A DNA stretch of 64,000 bases from JBBAAW01 sp041658075 (GTDB lineage Bacteria; Patescibacteriota; WWE3; UBA101185; UBA10185), in contig JBBAAW010000002.1 of assembly GCA_041658075.1 (NCBI GenBank), positions 1-64,000 of the forward strand, read 5' to 3'. The notes under the pieces are model-generated. The model had not been told where the DNA came from. It saw nothing but the letters and a program-made list of their open reading frames with translations, and ran no database searches. Positions 1 through 8,755 of the stretch are shown one piece after another. Position 1 is the stretch's first letter; each line of letters begins with the position of its first letter. The position numbers were made by a program, and so were the translations under genes.

Positions 1-478
1 GAGGTCTTAATCCACTACTTAGGGGGCAATCTTGATTAGCGGTATTCACGATTTTTAAATCGCTGTTTTTGGTTTGTATCAACCAAGTCCAGCCACTGCC
101 AAAAAGTTTGGTAGCGGATTCGGTAAAAAGTTTTTGAAAGTCAGCAAAGGAGACAAAAGCCCTATTAATTTCCTCCATTAAAACACCGTCAGTTAAAGAG
201 TTTCCGTTGGGAGTTAGGTTTTCCCAATACAGGTTGTGGTTATAGTATCCGCCTCCATTATTTGTTGCCGCCTGAATAACATCTTGCGGAAGCGTGTTTA
301 AGTTGGTTAGGATGCTTTCAATACCGGAAGTTTGGAATTGAGGATATTTTTCCAATGTCTTGTTTAAATTGTTGCAGTAATTTTGATGATGCTTTGAGTA
401 GTGTGTTTCTACGGTTAAAGCATCGATGTATGGTTCCAATGCGTTGTATTCGAATTTTAAAGCGGACATTTCAAACAT
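1..478 (-). CDS. Superoxide dismutase (Fe/Mn family), 3' end outside window
   Basis: The open frame starts at ATG 478 (or in-frame ATG 469) and runs off the left edge, so the C-terminus is missing. The translation has the Fe/Mn-SOD N-terminal pattern, with a histidine in THYSKHHQNY as first metal ligand. The NNGGGYYNHNLYW segment carries the second histidine, and GSGWTWL and NTANQDCPL blocks follow. The third and fourth ligands (Asp/His of DxWEHAYY) would lie beyond position 1. The enzyme dismutates superoxide, normally in the cytoplasm. It is divergent from the glycosyltransferase at 508, with only 29 nt between the starts. Family assignment is firm; Fe versus Mn preference cannot be told. 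Confidence 0.93.
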   Translation of the reverse strand, partial: MFEMSALKFEYNALEPYIDALTVETHYSKHHQNYCNNLNKTLEKYPQFQTSGIESILTNLNTLPQDVIQAATNNGGGYYNHNLYWENLTPNGNSLTDGVLMEEINRAFVSFADFQKLFTESATKLFGSGWTWLIQTKNSDLKIVNTANQDCPLSSGLRP

Positions 479-495
479 GCAAATATTTTAGCTGA

Positions 496-501
496 TATAC
501 T
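496..501 (+). promoter_or_regulatory. -10 hexamer of a leaderless start
   Basis: TATACT ends exactly 6 nt before ATG 508, so transcription should start at or next to the start codon. No Shine-Dalgarno sequence can fit between them. The same geometry recurs across the window (see findings). Confidence 0.5.
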
Positions 502-507
502 TGCCTT

Positions 508-2067
508 ATGCAAAAAAGGTGGGCACTTGCTGTTTTATTTGTAGTAGCGGGGTTTCTACGACTTTATAATTTAGGCTATTCAGATTACCAGGGTGATGAA
601 ATTAAGGCGCTTTACAATTCCAAAGAAGCTACCTCGGTTAAATTTTTTCTGGAACAAAGAAAAGGCCCCATGCAATTTTTAGTCACTGCGGGGCTTAATA
701 GTATTTCACGCGATTATCGAAACCGCGCGCTAGTTAGGCTTCCATTTGCTTTGGCAGGATTGGGGTCAGTTATCGTTTTCTATTATCTATCAAAGTCAAT
801 TCTTAATGAGAAAATCGCTTTTTATTCATCTATATTCTTTGCTACAAATGGTTTCTTGATAGCCTTCTCCCGTATCGTCCAGTATCAGTCATTAGTAATA
901 TTCTTTGGACTTTTATCTGTCTATCTAACCAGAAAGTATATCGATTCTCTCCATTCGCGTCTTCTCGTCCTAGCATCAATTTCGCTAGCCATTTCAATTT
1001 TGTCCCACTATGATGGAGTTTTCTTTATTCCTATCATTCTAGGTTTACTTTACCCATCGTTTCGTCAGGACCAAAGGCACGTTCTTAAACTGTTTATCAT
1101 TCCTACCTTACTTTTTTTAGCACTTACCTGCGTTTTTTATATCCCGTTTGCTCTAAATATTGCTCAGAGTACCGCTGATTATTGGGTGGGACGAATTTCC
1201 GGAGATGTCTCAAGCAAAATTTCCAGTTCGCGCTATCTTTTTTCCGTCTACCAGCCCATTTATGTCCTGCATATTTACACTATACTTGGCATTGTAGGAT
1301 TTGGATTTATTACCCTAGTCACACTTTATAAAATCTTTCCAAAAATGCTGGGTAAGTTGCTTTCACATATCTATCAGCTCGATGTCTTTAAAGGCGCCCA
1401 CTCCCCTTTTAGCTTGTCGACCCTGGTTTCCGTGTTCGCTTGGTTTCTCATTCCGTTTATTTTGCTAGAAGTCTTTATCTACATTCCCGGAACCCATATC
1501 TACGCCTATTTAATTCCCACCTTTTTGTTTATGGGCTTTGCTATTTTTTATGCCGATTTGGTAGGACGCAAAATTCTAAATAAACTACCTTTTTCCATCG
1601 TAGTAACTTCCGTCACGATGGTGGCCGTTTGGGTACTTTTTATCTTTCTGACACTTCAGTCGTATTATGTTTTTGTTGACCACGATTACGAATACCCATG
1701 GGAGAATAAAAAGTTTTTAATTTGGACTCTCCCCAAGCCCACGCCAATTTTTCATTTAAGCATGTTTGGGTTTCCTTACTATAGACATTGGGACGAAATC
1801 GGTGACTATATTAGGTTGGATAAAAAATCACAATTTTACACTACTAACGAGCGGGTTAGTATTTCGCGCTATCACATCGTCCTTGAAAAAGCCGGCGGGA
1901 AAGTGGGTTACTATGTTTATATTAAAAACCCTCAAACCTTCACTAATGAAGTTACCAATACAAGGATTAACGCTTGGATGCAGAACAGCTCACCGGTCAT
2001 GCAATATAAAAACCAAGACCGTGTAGTTTCCGAAATTTATCTCGTCAACTCCCCTTTCATTTTATAA
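508..2067 (+). CDS. GT39-like membrane glycosyltransferase (GT-C fold)
   Basis: A 519-residue polytopic protein with about 11-12 hydrophobic helices. An acidic pair, D30-E31 in the first extracytoplasmic loop (DYQGDEIK), is the hallmark of PMT/ArnT-type GT-C enzymes that take sugars from polyprenyl-phosphate donors. It is clearly paralogous to the convergent neighbour at 2037-3500: both carry QRKGPMQFLV after the first loop, THIY-Y-IP in mid-protein and an FVDH--EYP segment near the end. The substrate cannot be deduced. The 3' end overlaps the neighbour's 3' end by 31 nt. The start at 508 is supported by the -10 hexamer 6 nt upstream. Confidence 0.85.
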   Translation: MQKRWALAVLFVVAGFLRLYNLGYSDYQGDEIKALYNSKEATSVKFFLEQRKGPMQFLVTAGLNSISRDYRNRALVRLPFALAGLGSVIVFYYLSKSILNEKIAFYSSIFFATNGFLIAFSRIVQYQSLVIFFGLLSVYLTRKYIDSLHSRLLVLASISLAISILSHYDGVFFIPIILGLLYPSFRQDQRHVLKLFIIPTLLFLALTCVFYIPFALNIAQSTADYWVGRISGDVSSKISSSRYLFSVYQPIYVLHIYTILGIVGFGFITLVTLYKIFPKMLGKLLSHIYQLDVFKGAHSPFSLSTLVSVFAWFLIPFILLEVFIYIPGTHIYAYLIPTFLFMGFAIFYADLVGRKILNKLPFSIVVTSVTMVAVWVLFIFLTLQSYYVFVDHDYEYPWENKKFLIWTLPKPTPIFHLSMFGFPYYRHWDEIGDYIRLDKKSQFYTTNERVSISRYHIVLEKAGGKVGYYVYIKNPQTFTNEVTNTRINAWMQNSSPVMQYKNQDRVVSEIYLVNSPFIL

Positions 2068-3500
2068 ACCTTTGTTAGTGTCTCACCGTCTTTAACATAC
2101 TTATATACCAATTTAGACTTTTTAGTTCCCGCATATATGGCGTCTTGTGCTTTGGTATAGAAAGGTCTTTTAATTACGACAACATAGCAGCATTTCTCAT
2201 TATATCCATATGATGCCTTAACATAAATTTGACTTATCCCCTTACTCTCATTAGTTATATACTGACATTGGGGATCGATGTATTTATTTACCTCCTTCCA
2301 ACCCCTATTGTGCGGAAATCCAAAAGTGATTATTTCCTCATCATAGAGAACAGGATTTAAATGCCACAGAATTTTTTTCTCGTCAAAGGGATACTCTTTT
2401 TTATGATCAACAAATATTAAATAAGATTGAAAGATTAATAAACCTATTAGAATCGTTAGCATTAATAAAAATATTGGAATAGCAAGCTTTACTCTGCTTT
2501 TCAACCAAACACAAAAATAATAAAAGCCGAGCGAGGAGGTAATGACGGCAGGAATAACATAATTGTAAATGTGTGTCTTGGGTGTAACCATAAAAAACTT
2601 TATTAAAAGTAGGTTAAACATGAACCAGAGAAGAAACAGACCTGTTCTTTTTATAAACAAGACAGCACTTAGCAAACCAACTATGTAAAGCCATAAAGCT
2701 ACCTCGGGGTTGTATAATTCAAAGATGTACTTATGTCGCAGAAAGGAACTTCCTGCAGTACCGATTCTTTTAAAAAAATAGTCAATATTTCCGGTTTGGT
2801 TGGACGACAGATCTAGAAGATAGGCAATAATAAAGGGAAAAACAATTATCGCAAATGTAATAAAACTTATGAACAAACAAACCAGTTTTTCTTTTTTAGT
2901 AACATTTTTATGTAGTACAAAGGTAATGAAAAAGTAAAGAGTAGGTACTATATAAAAGATTGCATCCCAATGCGACAACAAAGACAAAGATGCAAAAATA
3001 GTTCCTAGCAAGATCGGTAAGCGAAATCCCCGATCTCTGTATTTTAAATCGGCAAAATAATATAAGGAAAGAAAAGAGAAAAGTAAATTTAAACTTTGGT
3101 ACTGTGCTATACGAGAAAATCCAACAACAAAACCATTTACGGAATAAATGGACGAAGCAATAAGTGAAGCTCCATGACTTTTGGTTATTTTGTATATTAA
3201 GGCATACAGCACAAAAACCGAAATTAGGTTTGATGTTGTAAATGGTAGCCTTACGGCAAGTTCGTTCACTTCACCTTTAAGGCTAAAAATCGAAAAGGGA
3301 ATCTGGGCTACTAAAAACTGCATCGGACCCTTTCTTTGCCTCAGCAAAAATTCTATAAGTCTTTCGTTTTCAAAAAGTCTAATTTGAGCCTTTTTTTCAT
3401 CATCCTGAAATTCCGAATATGAAAGGTTACTAAATCTTAAACAAGAGGAAATTATAAGTAGTAAAAATAACCCTATATAATGTAGCTTAAATTTTTTCAC
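2037..3500 (-). CDS. GT39-like membrane glycosyltransferase, convergent paralogue
   Basis: A 487-residue multi-helix membrane protein of the PMT/ArnT type, with the acidic loop motif FQDDEKK (D33-D34-E35) after the first helix. Shared blocks with the protein at 508-2067 (RKGPMQFLV, SRI-QYQSL, THIY-Y-IP, GFP--R-W) show that the two arose by duplication and now face each other tail to tail. It starts with GTG at 3500, immediately after the TAG of the upstream gene (3503-3501), so translation is probably coupled to 3501-5117. Acceptor and donor sugars are unknown. Confidence 0.83.
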   Translation of the reverse strand: MKKFKLHYIGLFLLLIISSCLRFSNLSYSEFQDDEKKAQIRLFENERLIEFLLRQRKGPMQFLVAQIPFSIFSLKGEVNELAVRLPFTTSNLISVFVLYALIYKITKSHGASLIASSIYSVNGFVVGFSRIAQYQSLNLLFSFLSLYYFADLKYRDRGFRLPILLGTIFASLSLLSHWDAIFYIVPTLYFFITFVLHKNVTKKEKLVCLFISFITFAIIVFPFIIAYLLDLSSNQTGNIDYFFKRIGTAGSSFLRHKYIFELYNPEVALWLYIVGLLSAVLFIKRTGLFLLWFMFNLLLIKFFMVTPKTHIYNYVIPAVITSSLGFYYFCVWLKSRVKLAIPIFLLMLTILIGLLIFQSYLIFVDHKKEYPFDEKKILWHLNPVLYDEEIITFGFPHNRGWKEVNKYIDPQCQYITNESKGISQIYVKASYGYNEKCCYVVVIKRPFYTKAQDAIYAGTKKSKLVYKYVKDGETLTKVYKMKGELTR

Positions 3501-5117
3501 CTACTTAATTCTACGGTAAATATATACATTGGAAAGCGGAATTAGATTAGGTTTGGAAAGTTCAAAGGATTTTATGCGGATAAATCTCCTTGGATCGTTG
3601 AGCGATTCTTCAAACCGAAGCCATTTCGAAGCGTAATAGGGATACTTGTTAACGATCTCTGAATTTTTAGTCCACAACATAGGTCGAGAAGAAATTATTA
3701 TATAGTCGTACAATAACGGATCTGGAGGATAAATTAAGTGTGCTCCTTCCGATTCGTAAACATTAAACTGCCAAATTGTTGCCGTTGGAAGCTTGTTTAA
3801 TGGATCTAAACCTTCCTCTGTAATTCCAAATTTTGTTGTCAAGGGAGGCAGATTTTCTTTTGCCCAAATATACGAGGCTGATTTTGGGGTGTTTCTTTGA
3901 AATTGCCTCAATAGTAATGCGGGGAAGTATAGGTAATACAGAGTAGCACCTCCAATAAAGACTATGGCGATAAGTTTAAAGGCGGGCTTTTTAATAACAT
4001 TAAGAAGATAATTTAGAGCAACAAGAGAAAACAGCATTAAATTAGGAATAATTGGGAGCATCCACCTATCAACCCGCCGGCTTTGAACAGAGAAAAATAC
4101 CACATAAAAGACGACTTGTAGAGCCATGACGAGATAAAATCCGCCATCCTTAATACCCCCGTCACCCTTTACCGGCCCGTTATCCCTAACCGTTAAGGAT
4201 TTTACGATCCCCGGTAACGAAAGTATTAACACCGGCAAAGCTAAAATCCAAGATAAAGCCTCGATATATTTAAACGGACTATAATTAACCGAGTCAAAAA
4301 CCATGCCTCCTTCTTTAATCCGCATTTCCAAAAGTCGTCCAAAAAAGTCTCCCATAAATATCCATGCAAAAGGATTGGTGACTATAAAAACTCCCGTGAT
4401 AATAAATAAAGTTGCGACGAGGTTCTTAAAATCTTTATATATGAAAAAGACCACAAGATAGATGGGGAAAGTAAGTAAAACTGTTATCTTAGTTGACACC
4501 GCTAGTCCAAAACATAAGGCAAAGAGGGCTGTGTTGATTGTATCGTCGGGTTTTTTTAACGTGTGTCGGTGTTGGAGATATTGATAAAAGAACAGATTAG
4601 CGAGTAAAATTAATAAGGTAATAATAATGTCGTGATTTAAATAATGTGCGTGAACGATTAGTTTCCAATTGAAAGCCACTAAAGAAATACCTGCGATAGA
4701 AATAAATGATCGCCCAGTTAAGCCCAGCCTTTTCATGAGAAGATAAAACACGGGAATAAGTGCAAAACTAATTAACGCATTAATTACACGCATAAAAACA
4801 TAAAGATCCATTTTTGTAAATTCGATTCTAAGAATTCCCAGCGTTTTACTAAAAATCATGGTTAGTATCGTGTAAAAATAAACGGGAAATGTGCCGTAAA
4901 CATAGGATTGCGGAACAAGTTTGTAGATGTCGTTATTTCTAAGAATATTTTTTATCTCATAAGTGTACTTAATTGCCTGTTCCCCTATCTCTGGTTCGTC
5001 GGCATACCAGCTGTGAGGAAGTCCAAAGTTTATATTCCAAAGTCGCAATAAAATTCCTAGGAATAGAATAACGATAGTCAAAAGCTTTGTGATTTTTTTT
5101 ATACTATTTTTTAGCAT
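3501..5117 (-). CDS. GT39-like membrane glycosyltransferase
   Basis: A 538-residue polytopic protein. The first helix is followed by an extracytoplasmic loop with WYADEPEIGEQA (D40-E41), the GT-C acidic motif. About ten further helices and a soluble C-terminal tail follow. It belongs with PMT-like enzymes that use polyprenyl-phosphate sugars at the outer membrane face. It is less similar to its two left neighbours than they are to each other. It is the first gene of a two-gene minus-strand unit; its stop codon directly abuts the GTG of the next gene. The gap to the divergent giant gene at 5198 is only 80 nt. Confidence 0.82.
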   Translation of the reverse strand: MLKNSIKKITKLLTIVILFLGILLRLWNINFGLPHSWYADEPEIGEQAIKYTYEIKNILRNNDIYKLVPQSYVYGTFPVYFYTILTMIFSKTLGILRIEFTKMDLYVFMRVINALISFALIPVFYLLMKRLGLTGRSFISIAGISLVAFNWKLIVHAHYLNHDIIITLLILLANLFFYQYLQHRHTLKKPDDTINTALFALCFGLAVSTKITVLLTFPIYLVVFFIYKDFKNLVATLFIITGVFIVTNPFAWIFMGDFFGRLLEMRIKEGGMVFDSVNYSPFKYIEALSWILALPVLILSLPGIVKSLTVRDNGPVKGDGGIKDGGFYLVMALQVVFYVVFFSVQSRRVDRWMLPIIPNLMLFSLVALNYLLNVIKKPAFKLIAIVFIGGATLYYLYFPALLLRQFQRNTPKSASYIWAKENLPPLTTKFGITEEGLDPLNKLPTATIWQFNVYESEGAHLIYPPDPLLYDYIIISSRPMLWTKNSEIVNKYPYYASKWLRFEESLNDPRRFIRIKSFELSKPNLIPLSNVYIYRRIK

Positions 5118-5160
5118 AAGTTTAGTGCTTTTGATTTTCTTTTGATTACAGACGCGTCCA

Positions 5161-5189
5161 TCGAAAGTTGCATAGGCTTATTGTACAAT
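5161..5189 (+). promoter_or_regulatory. Promoter of the YfhO/GT39 fusion gene
   Basis: TCGAAA, then 17 nt, then TACAAT; the -10 ends 8 nt before ATG 5198. This predicts a leaderless or nearly leaderless transcript. Confidence 0.45.
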
Positions 5190-5197
5190 AATGACGC

Positions 5198-8100
5198 ATG
5201 AAAAAGGTTGCCACGGTATTATTTTATCTAACTTTAGTGTACTTCGCCTTTTTTTGGCCTACTTTAAAAAGTAACACTGTGCTTGAATTCGGAAACGACG
5301 CACGCAGATTTGGGTATCCAGTAAGAGTGTATTTGTGGGAAAAACTTCACGACGGAAAATTTCCTTTTTGGACGGAAAGAATGCTTTCCGGATACCCTAT
5401 TTACGCCGACATAGAGACAGGGTATTTAAACCCAATAAATTTAGCATTGGTTTATTTATTTGGACCGTACACATCGTATAAGTTACTTCATTTTTTATCG
5501 TATTTGCTGGGCTCTATAGGTTTTATTCTTTTCCTAAAACTGCGGTTAAAATCTCGTGTTGGCATACTAGTAGCCCACTTTGTTTATTTCTTTAGTTTTT
5601 TTAGCCTTTATCATCAGCAACATTTCGTTATTACTTTTGCCTACTATTTATTTCCCTGCTTTCTTTATTTGCTTGAAAGATACATACAAAACCAAAAAAC
5701 GCGATATTTATTCCTTTATTTATTGTTACTTCTAAACCTTTTATACTTTGGCTCTTTTCAAATGTCATTCATAGTAATCGTGGCGTCGATCACCTATATA
5801 CTATCATTTAAAGCTTTAACAAAGGATTTTATATCTCGATCCGTCTTCCCTTGTCTTGTATTTTTATGCTTACTGATGCCCTTAATTGTCTCATATCTTG
5901 GGCTTTATACTGCATCAGAAAGGTTTTCTACACACAGTTTATGGTTAGAAGGATCGTTTTCTCCTCAGGTCGCTCTAAACTTGTTGTACCCCTTTAATTA
6001 TAGGTTTGGCGACTCTTACATGGGCGTAATCCTCAATCGCGACTTTTTAATGCATGAAGTTTACATTTATTTAGGAGTTTCCGGATTAATTTTGGCGATT
6101 TTGGGGGTAGTCTTTTCTAAATTGGATCGGCAAACAAACAGGTTACTGTTGCTTTTTATAGCAACGTTTCTAATTTTAGGTTTTGCTAAATCCAACCCTC
6201 TTTTGTCAACGGTCGATCCGCCATTCTTTTCACTGTTTAGATACTGGGGTCGCCTTGTTTTCCTTTTGATCTTTTCCTTGAGTGTCTATTGTGGGCATTT
6301 TGTTGACCAATTAAGCCAGTTATCTTGGAAATCGACGGTTAGAAAAGTAAACCTGCGCTTTCTTTCTGTATCGATGGTTTACCTGGCGATCTTAGAGCTT
6401 ATCAAGTTTCCAAATTTTAATGTCTTTTCTTTGTTTAGACTTTGGATGCGTCAGGATTATAAGTTTGACTATATTTATGTTTATCTGGGCTTTTTTTTAA
6501 CGTTTATCGTTTTTCTATGCTTAACCTTACTACTTAAAAAGTCTACATATATTAAATACGCACTTTTTGCGATGCCCGTTTTAGAACTGGCAGTTTTTGG
6601 TAACTTGGTTTTGAGAGACGCTTTTATAAATGTCGACCAGACTAAAGCAAATCTCAGTAGCATTGAGTCGACTTATGCAAACCAAAGAATAATTGTTACC
6701 GATGCTGATGTAATAGGAAACAAAACGTTATATTATAAATTTTGGAGTCCTTTTGGGTATGTTTCTTCGTTAAATAAATACTACGACGGTAGAATTAAAA
6801 GTTTAGGTTTTGAGTCCGTCAGGCGACCTGTACTTACGAGTTTGGTAAAAGATGGATTTAATGATACAAACCTTCAATACGGGCTTAAAAACATCGGCGT
6901 TAATACGATTACCGACTCTAAAAGTAAAATCTATTACCGAAACACAACAAACTCCATGTTTTACTTAGATAGCTTTGGCATACCCGCCTATTTAGAGGAG
7001 TTAGAAAGATCAGAAGAACAACATAAATTAAAGATTTATGCTATAGGCGATGTTAAGATAAATTCCTATCTTCGTTATGATTCAGGTTGGAAAGTGGTTT
7101 TAAACAATCAGCCTATTAAAGTTAATAAGGATGAACTGTTTTTGAGTTTCAACTTGCCGGCAGGTACTAACATGGCGGAAGTAAAATACCTCCCGCACAC
7201 TTTTTACATTAGCCTTGTTGTGACTGTCATCGGTATTGTTTTCTTTTTAGCTCTGAGACGCCTTGTAGAAACTCGTCCGACCCTTAAATTTTATATTCTC
7301 GTGGCCTTAATTTTCCTTGTTTTGCGCCTTCCCGGATTAGGTAGCGACGTGTTAAACAGTGATGGGGCAAGATGGCACAGGAGAAGCGAAAGGTTTTTAC
7401 AGGCCATTAAAACGGGGGATTTTGCGTCAACCTACCAACACTATCAGCCGGGGGTAACTTTAATGTGGATCAACTCCGTCACTAAAAAGGCAGTTTGGGA
7501 AACGCAGGATTTGTTTAAAATCCCAAGATGGACTCTGGAAAATTCCCAAGATTTTCCCAAAATTCACGCCGTGTCCAAAAGCGTCCTCGTGATAATTTTG
7601 TCTATCTTATTAATCTATCAAATGTTTATAATAACCAAAATATCTAGTCTAAAAGTCGCGTTAATTTATGGTTTTTTTGTGTCAACCGAGCCGTACCTAA
7701 TTGGAATAGACCGCTGGTTTCATTTAACCTCATTGGAATCATATTTTGCCTTTTCTGCCTATCTAACTTATTTCTACTCTCTCGCGCGACGGAGTAGGTT
7801 ATCGGTTCTTGCCACAGGCGCCCTGGTAGCTCTATCCACCTTGTCAAAACTTACAGGGATCATTGTTTTACCGCTCATTACAGTTACAGAAATCATCAGA
7901 GGTTACTACGCCAAAAATATCAAACGATCACTTATTTCCTTGGGTATAATAGTCGCCAGTTTTAGTTTAGTTGTTTTTGTACTCTTTCCGGCACTTTGGG
8001 TAGACTTTTTAAATGTCGTGCAAAAACTCTTTGGGGCGGTGGTTTCTGCGATGGATAATGATACGCGAGCCCAGTACTTTAAACCTCCATTTTCCTATAT

Positions 8101-8755
8101 ATATTATTTAGTAATTCTCGCCTATAAACTTTCTCCCATTACGCTTTTTATTTTCCTAGCGTCGTTAGTAGTATTTGTTCGACAATTAGAACGCAAAGAA
8201 CCTGTCCAAGGTAGATTTGTTTTAGCCTATTTTTTAACTTTCTTTCTCGTCTTAACCATGTCGACTAAAAAAATTGACCGGTACGCTTTGGCCTTAATAC
8301 AACCTATATTACTATTTGCATCGATCTATTTAGCTAAACTTAAACATAAAACCTTCGTATTTGTTATCGCTATTCAGTTAATCGCATCGACCTTTATTTA
8401 TTTTAGACACTTTCCCGTATTGTCGAGCTATTACTCCCCTATTTTTGGTGGCGCTAAAACTGCCTTAAATATGGGCGTGTATGAAAATAGTGGAGAATAT
8501 TTTGCTCAAGCGGCGTTTTATCTAAATAACACGGGTCGTGCGGATGTTTATGCGCCGGACAATTACGAGTCATTTAAATATTTTTATCATGGGAATACTT
8601 TGCGCGACTTTGCTCCGTCGGCTAAATATGTGATAACCTCCATTGATTTTGATAGGAAAACGCCAAGAAATATCAAAGGGTGTGAAACATTGAAAAAAGA
8701 ATTTGGTCCGAAAAGTTTTATTCCTTTAGTATATATCTATGCGTGCAAAAATTAA
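5198..8755 (+). CDS. YfhO-like membrane protein fused to a GT39-like glycosyltransferase
   Basis: At 1185 residues this is the longest gene here. Residues ~1-690 resemble the YfhO family: an N-terminal helix, an ARRFGYPVR loop, many helices, then a large extracytoplasmic soluble segment (~480-670) and another helix. From about residue 700 a second GT-C module begins, with its own acidic loop (LNSDGARW, near residue 722), a QPGVTLMW block and about ten helices. Both halves are independently complete-looking multi-helix proteins. YfhO is linked to lipoteichoic acid glycosylation in Bacillus, so paired sugar transfer on one acceptor is an inference. The 3' end overlaps the next gene by 17 nt. 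Confidence 0.75.
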   Translation: MKKVATVLFYLTLVYFAFFWPTLKSNTVLEFGNDARRFGYPVRVYLWEKLHDGKFPFWTERMLSGYPIYADIETGYLNPINLALVYLFGPYTSYKLLHFLSYLLGSIGFILFLKLRLKSRVGILVAHFVYFFSFFSLYHQQHFVITFAYYLFPCFLYLLERYIQNQKTRYLFLYLLLLLNLLYFGSFQMSFIVIVASITYILSFKALTKDFISRSVFPCLVFLCLLMPLIVSYLGLYTASERFSTHSLWLEGSFSPQVALNLLYPFNYRFGDSYMGVILNRDFLMHEVYIYLGVSGLILAILGVVFSKLDRQTNRLLLLFIATFLILGFAKSNPLLSTVDPPFFSLFRYWGRLVFLLIFSLSVYCGHFVDQLSQLSWKSTVRKVNLRFLSVSMVYLAILELIKFPNFNVFSLFRLWMRQDYKFDYIYVYLGFFLTFIVFLCLTLLLKKSTYIKYALFAMPVLELAVFGNLVLRDAFINVDQTKANLSSIESTYANQRIIVTDADVIGNKTLYYKFWSPFGYVSSLNKYYDGRIKSLGFESVRRPVLTSLVKDGFNDTNLQYGLKNIGVNTITDSKSKIYYRNTTNSMFYLDSFGIPAYLEELERSEEQHKLKIYAIGDVKINSYLRYDSGWKVVLNNQPIKVNKDELFLSFNLPAGTNMAEVKYLPHTFYISLVVTVIGIVFFLALRRLVETRPTLKFYILVALIFLVLRLPGLGSDVLNSDGARWHRRSERFLQAIKTGDFASTYQHYQPGVTLMWINSVTKKAVWETQDLFKIPRWTLENSQDFPKIHAVSKSVLVIILSILLIYQMFIITKISSLKVALIYGFFVSTEPYLIGIDRWFHLTSLESYFAFSAYLTYFYSLARRSRLSVLATGALVALSTLSKLTGIIVLPLITVTEIIRGYYAKNIKRSLISLGIIVASFSLVVFVLFPALWVDFLNVVQKLFGAVVSAMDNDTRAQYFKPPFSYIYYLVILAYKLSPITLFIFLASLVVFVRQLERKEPVQGRFVLAYFLTFFLVLTMSTKKIDRYALALIQPILLFASIYLAKLKHKTFVFVIAIQLIASTFIYFRHFPVLSSYYSPIFGGAKTALNMGVYENSGEYFAQAAFYLNNTGRADVYAPDNYESFKYFYHGNTLRDFAPSAKYVITSIDFDRKTPRNIKGCETLKKEFGPKSFIPLVYIYACKN

